Source: Opitutales bacterium (GTDB taxonomy: Bacteria > Verrucomicrobiota > Verrucomicrobiia > Opitutales > Seribacteraceae). From it: DNA of 60,161 nucleotides. The notes beneath the pieces were generated by a model. It saw nothing but the letters and a program-made list of their open reading frames with translations, searched no databases and was not told the origin of the DNA. A program made the translations under genes and the position numbers. Positions 54,465 to 60,161 of this stretch are shown here, piece by piece. The DNA lies in NCBI GenBank assembly GCA_029254745.1, contig JAQWWZ010000002.1:1-60161 (forward strand), given 5' to 3'. The first letter of the stretch is position 1. The number at the start of each line of letters is the position of its first letter.

Positions 54465-57038
54465 ATGGCTGAAAACGACATCATATATGACTTCTCTTCC
54501 ATCGAAAAAAGATGGCAAGAGTATTGGGAACGCGAAAAAACCTTTCTTGCGGAGGATCAAGCAGAGAAACCAAAGTACTATGCTTTGGATATGTTTCCCT
54601 ATCCATCTGGTGCAGGTTTGCACATAGGCCATCCTGAAGGCTATGTAGCATCAGACATCCTGGCACGGTATAAGAAATCTTGTGGTTTTAATGTTTTACA
54701 CCCGATGGGATGGGATGCATTCGGTTTACCTGCTGAACAATATGCCATCAAAACCGGCACACATCCCTCTGTAACCACCAAGGCAAATGTTGATAATTTT
54801 CGTAGACAGATTAAGAATCTCGGTTTTGCAATAGACTGGGATAGGGAAATCAACACCACTGATCCTGGCTACTACCAATGGACCCAATGGATCTTTCTTA
54901 AACTCTTCCAACGTGGCTTGGCTTATGTAGATGAAAAGCCAGTCTGGTGGTGCCCCAATTTAAAAGCGGTTCTTGCCAATGAGGAAGTGGTCAATGGGAA
55001 ATCAGAAGTGGGCAATCATCCAGTCGAGCGACGAAACCTTCGACAAGTCGTACTCCGAATCACCGCTTATGCAGACAAACTGCTCGAGGGATTGGATGAT
55101 CTGGACTGGCCAGATTCGACCAAGCGCCAGCAAAAAGCATGGATTGGAAAATCCAAAGGTGCAGAGGTTGAGTTCCAGGTAGATGAAAGCGATGAAACTC
55201 TCAAAGTTTATACAACCCGGCCAGATACATTGTTTGGAGCAACCTACATGGTTGTAGCCCCAGAACATCCCCTGCTTGCTAAATTAGTCATTCCAGAAAA
55301 AGCCGACGAAGTAAAAGTTTACATCGAAAAGGCTGCTAAAAAAAGCGACCTCGATCGTACTGATCTGGCCAAAGACAAATCAGGCGTTTTTACAGGCAGC
55401 TATTGCACTAACCCTGAAAACAGAGAAAAAATTCCTGAATGGGTTGCCGATTATGTTTTAATCAGCTATGGCACCGGTGCGATTATGGCTGTCCCTGCGC
55501 ATGATGAACGGGATCATGAATTTGCGGAAAAATTTAACATTCCCATAAGGCGTGTCATTGCGCACCCGGAAGGAGATGAGAAAAAAGGCCAGCTCCCCTA
55601 CTCCGGAGCTGGAAACATGGTCAATTCAGGAACCTACAATGGTCTCGATGCAAATAGTTGCAAAACTCAGATCATTGCTGACTTGGAATTGAAAGGAACC
55701 GGTAAGGGTGCAATCAATTATAAACTTCGGGATTGGATTTTTTCCCGCCAACGCTACTGGGGAGAACCCATCCCCTTGGTCTGGGTAAGCCAAGCGGATT
55801 TTGAAAAAGCCAATGCCACAGAGGGGATTATCAAAGATTTGCTACCTGAAAATGAAGTAACTTCAGACAAGGAAGGGGAAATTGTTTACGCTCTTCCCCT
55901 TCCCGCCTCCGAGCTTCCCCTTAAACTTCCGGAAGTGGAAAATTATCAACCGGCTGGCACAGGAGAAAGCCCCTTGGCTACGATTACTGATTGGTTGGAG
56001 ATTTGGTTTAATTTGAAGTCCGGACAATCCGTTTCCAGAACCGAGCCGAAACCTAATGGAGATTATTGGGTATCTGCCACCCGTGAAACCAACACCATGC
56101 CCCAATGGGCAGGTTCCTGCTGGTACCACTTGCGTTACCTGGATCCGACCAATTCAGAGCATCTTGTCTCACCTGAAAAGGAAGCCTACTGGGGGAGCCC
56201 AGATTTCTACATCGGAGGGGCTGAGCATGCGGTGCTACACTTACTCTACGCCCGGTTTTGGCATCGTTTTCTGTATGATGAAGGGATTCTGCAAAACCCT
56301 GAGCCCTATAAAAAACTTTTCCACCAGGGACTAATCCTTGGCGAAGACGGAAATAAAATGTCTAAAAGCGTGGGTAATGTGGTCAGCCCAGATGTAGTGA
56401 TCGACGCATATGGTGCTGACTCGCTCCGACTCTTTGAAATGTTTCTGGGACCCCTGGAAGCAGTCAAGCCATGGAGTGAAAAAGGAATTGAAGGGGTTCA
56501 TCGATTCCTCCGTAAAGTTCACCGGGAATGCCTAAATCGAAAGAAACACATCGATGGAGAAGAAACCAACAAAGAAACCCTTCGGGTCCTCCATGAAACC
56601 ATCCTCAAAGTAACGGAGGCAATTGAAGATCTTCGCTTCAATGTGGCGATTTCACAAATGATGATCCTAATCAACCAATTACAAAAGGCGGAAAATTATT
56701 CTCTAGATACGATTAAATCATTGCTTCAACTCCTCGCACCTCTCGCTCCTCATCTAACCGAAGAGCTCTGGGAAAAACTAGGTGAGAAGCCGTCCATTGT
56801 TAATCACCCCTGGCCAGTTGCCCGGAAAGAATTGCTAGTGTCTGATGAAATCACCATCGTGTTTCAAGTAAATGGAAAATTACGCGGACAAGCACAATTC
56901 CCAAAAGGTATTGAAAAAAATGAGGTAATTTCAGCAGCCAAGCAGGATGCAAAAGTGAAAAGTTTTTTGGAAGGTAAGGAAATCGTCAAAGAAATCTATG
57001 TTCCTGGTAAGTTGGTAAACCTCGCGGTCAAGGGCTAA
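54465..57038 (+). CDS. leuS: Leucine--tRNA ligase
   Basis: A class I synthetase charging tRNA-Leu, with an editing domain. The 857-residue product is full length. The HIGH-equivalent motif DMFPYPSGAGLHIGHPEGYV is near residue 42, with FNVLHPMGWDAFGLPAEQYA after it. An editing CP1 domain (about 220-420) includes YTTRPDTLFGATYMVVAPEH and GTGAIMAVPAHDERDHEFA. LGEDGNKMSKSVGNVVSPDV has the KMSKS motif, followed by the helical anticodon domain, and the C-terminal VQVNGKLRG-like FQVNGKLRGQAQFPKG. The gene has a ribosome-binding site AAGGA at 54453-54457 region. lpxI begins 11 nt after its stop. Confidence 0.97.
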   Translation: MAENDIIYDFSSIEKRWQEYWEREKTFLAEDQAEKPKYYALDMFPYPSGAGLHIGHPEGYVASDILARYKKSCGFNVLHPMGWDAFGLPAEQYAIKTGTHPSVTTKANVDNFRRQIKNLGFAIDWDREINTTDPGYYQWTQWIFLKLFQRGLAYVDEKPVWWCPNLKAVLANEEVVNGKSEVGNHPVERRNLRQVVLRITAYADKLLEGLDDLDWPDSTKRQQKAWIGKSKGAEVEFQVDESDETLKVYTTRPDTLFGATYMVVAPEHPLLAKLVIPEKADEVKVYIEKAAKKSDLDRTDLAKDKSGVFTGSYCTNPENREKIPEWVADYVLISYGTGAIMAVPAHDERDHEFAEKFNIPIRRVIAHPEGDEKKGQLPYSGAGNMVNSGTYNGLDANSCKTQIIADLELKGTGKGAINYKLRDWIFSRQRYWGEPIPLVWVSQADFEKANATEGIIKDLLPENEVTSDKEGEIVYALPLPASELPLKLPEVENYQPAGTGESPLATITDWLEIWFNLKSGQSVSRTEPKPNGDYWVSATRETNTMPQWAGSCWYHLRYLDPTNSEHLVSPEKEAYWGSPDFYIGGAEHAVLHLLYARFWHRFLYDEGILQNPEPYKKLFHQGLILGEDGNKMSKSVGNVVSPDVVIDAYGADSLRLFEMFLGPLEAVKPWSEKGIEGVHRFLRKVHRECLNRKKHIDGEETNKETLRVLHETILKVTEAIEDLRFNVAISQMMILINQLQKAENYSLDTIKSLLQLLAPLAPHLTEELWEKLGEKPSIVNHPWPVARKELLVSDEITIVFQVNGKLRGQAQFPKGIEKNEVISAAKQDAKVKSFLEGKEIVKEIYVPGKLVNLAVKG

Positions 57039-57049
57039 CCAAAAATTTC

Positions 57050-57892
57050 ATGTCCCGATTTCTCCCCGACACTTTTGATGCGAGCCGTCCACTCGCCCTA
57101 ATTGCCGGACAGGGAAACTATCCGATTTTGCTCGCAGAAAGAGCTCGAAAAGCGGGCATTAAACTTTGCCTGATCGAATTGGGAGGAGAAACCTCGCCTG
57201 AACTCATTTCATCCTTTTCCGAACACCTAAGAACAACAGTCAAAGTTGGACAGGTCGGAAAACTTCTAAAGGAATTAAAAAACTTCAACGCTGGCTATGC
57301 GGTAATGGCTGGTCAAGTAACCCCTGGTAAACTCTTTCGTGGCTTGCTTCCCGACCTTAAAGCTATCCGGATGTTGGCTGGTTTGGATCGTAAAAATGCC
57401 GAGACCATATTTGGTGCCATTGGAGATGAGATCGAAAATTCCGGGATTCATTTACTTGATGCCCGTGTTTTTATGGACGAGGATCTCGCCAAAGAAGGGT
57501 TGATGGTAAAAGGAAAGGAAAAGATCGAACCCGAACACCTGGCCCATGGAATTGAGATTGCCCGGGAAAATGCCCGACTTGATGTGGGGCAGGGAGTTGT
57601 GGTAAGTCGGGGGACAGTCTTGGCAGTTGAAGCATTTGAGGGAACCAATGCCATGCTCGAACGAGCCGGAAAATTCGGTGCAAAAAACTCCCTTTTTGTA
57701 AAACTTGGAAAACCAAAACAGGACACCCGCTTTGATGTACCAGTTTTTGGAATGCAAACCTTAGAAGCAATGAAGGAGGCAAATATTGGAAGTACCGTCC
57801 TTGAATCTGATTCTGTGCTTATTTTAAACCGAAAAGTTGTCGAGAAACGGGCACAACATCTCGGTATATCCCTGAGCGGGGTAACCCTTTGA
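57050..57892 (+). CDS. lpxI: UDP-2,3-diacylglucosamine pyrophosphatase LpxI
   Basis: Hydrolyses UDP-2,3-diacylglucosamine to lipid X and UMP in lipid A synthesis, as an alternative to LpxH. The 280-residue product has the DUF1009/LpxI fold. Conserved segments are ALIAGQGNYPILLAERARKA at the N-terminus, GYAVMAGQVTPGKLFRG, NSGIHLLDARVFMDEDLA, GQGVVVSRGTVLAVEAFEGT, and the C-terminal DTRFDVPVFGMQTLEAMKEA. The Asp and Glu residues expected at the metal site lie in the last two motifs. It supports an outer membrane with lipopolysaccharide. It starts 11 nt after leuS at ATG 57050. Confidence 0.93.
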   Translation: MSRFLPDTFDASRPLALIAGQGNYPILLAERARKAGIKLCLIELGGETSPELISSFSEHLRTTVKVGQVGKLLKELKNFNAGYAVMAGQVTPGKLFRGLLPDLKAIRMLAGLDRKNAETIFGAIGDEIENSGIHLLDARVFMDEDLAKEGLMVKGKEKIEPEHLAHGIEIARENARLDVGQGVVVSRGTVLAVEAFEGTNAMLERAGKFGAKNSLFVKLGKPKQDTRFDVPVFGMQTLEAMKEANIGSTVLESDSVLILNRKVVEKRAQHLGISLSGVTL

Positions 57893-58115
57893 AAAGAGGA
57901 GACTTCCACCTTCGCCGTACATCGCATTCATAAGTTGTATGACCTTCCAGGTCTAGGTGGGTACCCTCGCTTCGCCTTTAGTCTTCCGATTTACGGCCTG
58001 ACTGCAAACGGTGGTCGATAGGTTCCCTGATAAGTAGGAGTAAGGAAAATAACGAATGAAACTTCTCGAACGATGCAGAAGTCGAACCTTAAAACTAAAT
58101 CATTTAAGAGATTGG
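57893..58115. other. Structured intergenic region between convergent genes
   Basis: About 220 nt without a gene, where a short terminator would be expected. The left part can fold: CCACCT (57906-57911) pairs AGGTGG (57955-57960), enclosing CATA/TATG (57929-57941) and GACCT/AGGTC (57941-57953) hairpins, then a GGGTACCC palindrome (57959-57966). It could be an unidentified RNA, a repeat unit, or a divergent terminator. No match to a 6S, SRP or RNase P signature was recognised. Confidence 0.4.
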
Positions 58116-58928
58116 TCAAGTTGCGTTCTTCTTCCCATAAGGCTGTGCTTGAAGAGAAAACCTGAGTAATGCATGGGTTCGAGAATAGAGGACATCACAG
58201 GCGGGGTTTTGGCTTTCTTTGAGCAAAGAAATTTTATTTTTAATTGAAGAATCGACCAGCACAACATCTCTCATAAGCAAATACTTGTCTGAATAATCCT
58301 CAAGTATCCCGGATTCAAAAATTTCTCCGGATTCAGCCATTCTTTCAACTACCACAAGTTTACCCCGGTATTTCTCCAATATGGGCTCCCATGCATTAGG
58401 AACCAAACCGGTCATATTCGACTGCAATTCATAAAGTCTATGATCAGCATCCTTCGTCTGCCCAAATCTAGTTTGTTTGCTCACTGAACCTATGATTGCC
58501 TTAAGGGCTTGTCCAAACGAATCCCGCAGCATGTTGTATGAATTAAGAGAGAACCTCTTAACTCTATTCCATAGTGGAGGGTGGAGCAGTTTCTCCCTTT
58601 CTTTTTTCCATTTCACTCCGGCTCTGGTATCAGGATCTGGGGCTTGGCGGATAAAATAACTAAGGTTTATCAACTCCGCTGCGGGAAAAATTCTGGAATG
58701 TACAATTCCGCAACTGATCTTATTTTCCGCCAACTTGCTGACCTCTATGCCTTGGGCAAACACCTTTAGTTCTCCGCAAATCCACTTGTCCTCGGCAATA
58801 GGAAACAGAACTTTATCTCCATGAAATTTTTTTAAACAGGGATCACAAGTCCTTCTTTTAATTAATGCACCTACAAGGGCAGAGAAAAAGAGTAAAAAAA
58901 GAGGAATCCAAAAGCCTAAACTATCCAT
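58116..58928 (-). CDS. Uncharacterised membrane-anchored protein
   Basis: A 270-residue protein with one N-terminal transmembrane helix (WIPLFLLFFSALVGALI) followed by a CDPC pair (residues 28-31) that may bind metal or form a disulfide. A globular domain with ILEKYRGKLVVVERMAESGE and GILEDYSDKYLLMRDVVLVD looks like a beta-barrel or Sm-like segment, since the pattern resembles small RNA/peptide-binding barrels. No family was recognised. The gene is convergent with lpxI and divergent from the lipoprotein gene at 59028. Confidence 0.75.
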   Translation of the reverse strand: MDSLGFWIPLFLLFFSALVGALIKRRTCDPCLKKFHGDKVLFPIAEDKWICGELKVFAQGIEVSKLAENKISCGIVHSRIFPAAELINLSYFIRQAPDPDTRAGVKWKKEREKLLHPPLWNRVKRFSLNSYNMLRDSFGQALKAIIGSVSKQTRFGQTKDADHRLYELQSNMTGLVPNAWEPILEKYRGKLVVVERMAESGEIFESGILEDYSDKYLLMRDVVLVDSSIKNKISLLKESQNPACDVLYSRTHALLRFSLQAQPYGKKNAT

Positions 58929-59027
58929 TACGAAAATTTAATTATTCCCAAAATTAGATCCACTCCTATTCGAACTTGCAATAAGAACATTACCTTGTTT
59001 GCATATACTTAACCACCCCACCTGCCC

Positions 59028-60104
59028 ATGATTTCCCTTTTTCCTTCACGTTTGTTTTGCCTCTCACTGCTGGCTCTTCTGATATTCAGTTGCTCGGATG
59101 AAAAGCCCGAACCCGAGGAAACAACCACCCTGCCTCCCACGGTTGAAAAAAAAGCTGAGGTTGTAGATACACCATCAGAACCCGTGCCTGTCGTGTACAT
59201 TGAAGAACTCGATCAATACCAGGAATATTTCAAGGAACAGCACGAAACCAGTTTCAGCCATGTAACTAAAAAAAATTGGTCGAGTTTTACAGCAGGTAAA
59301 GATGGCATACTTACAAAGATCCTGCTTTATGGTAAACCAAACTACATGATCTCAGAACATTATGGATCGAGTATGAGTGGCTTTATCCGAGCAAACAACC
59401 CTGATACCGGCCCCAAATATGGTGAGTGGAGCATCAGCCGGGATGAAATTATTGACCAATTGGCTGTTCAAGGATTGACCGAGATAGATCGGGGTTGGAT
59501 AACTTTACAAATGAGGGGTGAAATACCTCAACAAAAAGGAAGGCTGTACTTCATTGTATGTGATAAGATTAGTGATAAACGCTCTTGGTTTGGGGCCTTT
59601 GCTTTTGCTGAAGGGAACACCTACAAAAAAGGCAGGTTTTGGCTTCATCCCGAACATGATCTTGTATTTCGAACCTATGTTGGAAAAACCGCAGATCAAT
59701 TAGACAAAGAACAAAAAGGTGAACCACTTTTCGATTCCGCTACCGCATCCCTAGTTCCCTCCAATGATATCCCAGAGTCTCCCAAACCGATGATTGAACT
59801 GAGTAATAACTTTTTGGCTGCTCCAAACATCAAAGATGATTCCCCTAGTCAGGAAGTTCTCAGCGAGCAAACCGATGAACCACTTTACCAACCTGCCACT
59901 CAAGAAATTGGGCAACCCAAAGGGAATGAATCCCTGATTGAAATTATTGAAGAACCACAGATCTCCGAGCCAGTCGTTACTGAGGAAGTAACTCCCGATG
60001 CAGTCGAAACTACTGAACCGATTGAAGTTATTGATCCTGTGGAAGAAGAAAAGGCTCCACAGCGCAGCCTTTTCGAACGCTTTTTTAAAAACAAGGCGGA
60101 GTAA
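59028..60104 (+). CDS. Putative lipoprotein with acidic C-terminus
   Basis: A 358-residue exported protein: lipoprotein signal (LFCLSLLALLIFSCSDEKPE, lipobox IFSC) and a Pro/Glu/Thr linker. The middle domain (about residues 60-235) includes RGWITLQMRGEIPQQKGRLY and GAFAFAEGNTYKKGRFWLHP. The C-terminal about 100 residues are acidic (Glu, Pro, Val, Thr rich, for example VTEEVTPDAVETTEPIEVID) and end in a basic FERFFKNKAE. No domain is recognised. It may act at the outer membrane; the acidic tail suggests a flexible tether. The tRNA gene on the opposite strand follows 26 nt after its stop. Confidence 0.75.
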   Translation: MISLFPSRLFCLSLLALLIFSCSDEKPEPEETTTLPPTVEKKAEVVDTPSEPVPVVYIEELDQYQEYFKEQHETSFSHVTKKNWSSFTAGKDGILTKILLYGKPNYMISEHYGSSMSGFIRANNPDTGPKYGEWSISRDEIIDQLAVQGLTEIDRGWITLQMRGEIPQQKGRLYFIVCDKISDKRSWFGAFAFAEGNTYKKGRFWLHPEHDLVFRTYVGKTADQLDKEQKGEPLFDSATASLVPSNDIPESPKPMIELSNNFLAAPNIKDDSPSQEVLSEQTDEPLYQPATQEIGQPKGNESLIEIIEEPQISEPVVTEEVTPDAVETTEPIEVIDPVEEEKAPQRSLFERFFKNKAE

Positions 60105-60112
60105 AAATTTCT

Positions 60113-60135
60113 ACCACTTTTTCAAAGAAGTGGTA
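60113..60135 (-). terminator. Hairpin next to the 3' end of the minus-strand tRNA
   Basis: TACCACTT and AAGTGGTA form an 8-bp stem with a TTCAAAG loop; on the minus strand it is followed by a short run of T (ATTTTT). The stem includes the tRNA discriminator base and CCA, so it may stop transcription just past the tRNA. Confidence 0.4.
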
Positions 60136-60161
60136 CCAGGGGGCGGACTTGAACCGCCGAC
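60131..60161 (-). tRNA. tRNA, 3' end only (runs off the window)
   Basis: Read on the minus strand, GGCGG-TTCAAGT-CCGCC is a perfect T-arm followed by the acceptor strand CCCTGGT, discriminator A and an encoded CCA. The 5' part and anticodon lie outside the window, so the amino acid cannot be assigned. Confidence 0.85.

Noticed and set aside
57448-57927. 159-codon minus-strand frame over the end of lpxI
   Set aside because: Shadow of lpxI, Ser/Arg/Pro-rich translation typical of antisense reading.
57893-58115. 6S RNA or SRP RNA in this gap
   Set aside because: No SRP signature (GGAAGCAGC type) and no convincing long 6S-like closing stem could be found by eye.

Overview
The window looks like ordinary chromosomal DNA from a Gram-negative member of the Verrucomicrobiota, most likely a marine Opitutae/Puniceicoccales-type bacterium. 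This rests on lineage-typical families, not on a database search. They are several SHD1-domain proteins, a DUF1549/DUF1553 - DUF1501 - planctomycete-type cytochrome c operon, an arylsulfatase, an SSS symporter with a GH20-like hexosaminidase, an MFS transporter followed by a Gfo/Idh oxidoreductase and a PQQ-type propeller, and a conserved 483-residue protein seen in Opitutae-like genomes. LpxI and a DUF481 barrel indicate an outer membrane. No integrase, transposase, CRISPR array or prophage block is visible.

Layout. At 1-5.1 kb on the minus strand lie carB, purU and the start of a small membrane-protein gene that leaves the window, next to a separate NAD(P)-binding gene. At 5.4-8.6 kb gltX and glnS are in tandem. 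At 8.7-13 kb are an MFS transporter, a Gfo/Idh dehydrogenase and a PQQ propeller, the first two each followed by a clear hairpin terminator. At 13-22.9 kb are sufT and sppA (minus), a conserved orphan and a methyltransferase (plus), then a minus-strand run exbB-exbD-glcD-like-triple SHD1 protein-endonuclease/exonuclease/phosphatase. At 23-27.1 kb is a PfkB kinase-tmk-holB-HIT-DUF481 run. At 27.3-31.3 kb a translationally coupled pair encodes a low-complexity lipoprotein and a large coiled-coil membrane protein with phage-like membrane segments. At 31.4-34.8 kb a symporter and a hexosaminidase-like gene are nearly fused. At 34.8-39.6 kb hemW is divergent from a lipoprotein-GT2-phosphorylase-SPL run. 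A tRNA-Thr(UGU) and a convergent octahaem cytochrome with HEAT and TPR repeats follow. At 42.7-48.7 kb is the DUF1549/1553-DUF1501-cytochrome operon. At 48.9-54 kb are sufS, a sulfatase, a secreted VOC protein, a low-molecular-weight phosphatase homologue lacking its catalytic cysteine, and a NaChBac-type channel. At 54.5-60.1 kb are leuS, lpxI and two uncharacterised envelope proteins, and the window ends inside a minus-strand tRNA.

Most genes are housekeeping (translation, pyrimidine and one-carbon metabolism, DNA replication, lipid A, Fe-S assembly) mixed with the carbohydrate-degrading and surface redox functions usual in this lineage. The most unusual items are the phage-like coiled-coil membrane protein, the tandem YHS-like metal modules inside the DUF1553 protein, the phosphorylase-SPL couple, the Cys-to-Ser phosphatase homologue beside the ion channel, and an EDW-type selectivity filter in that channel.
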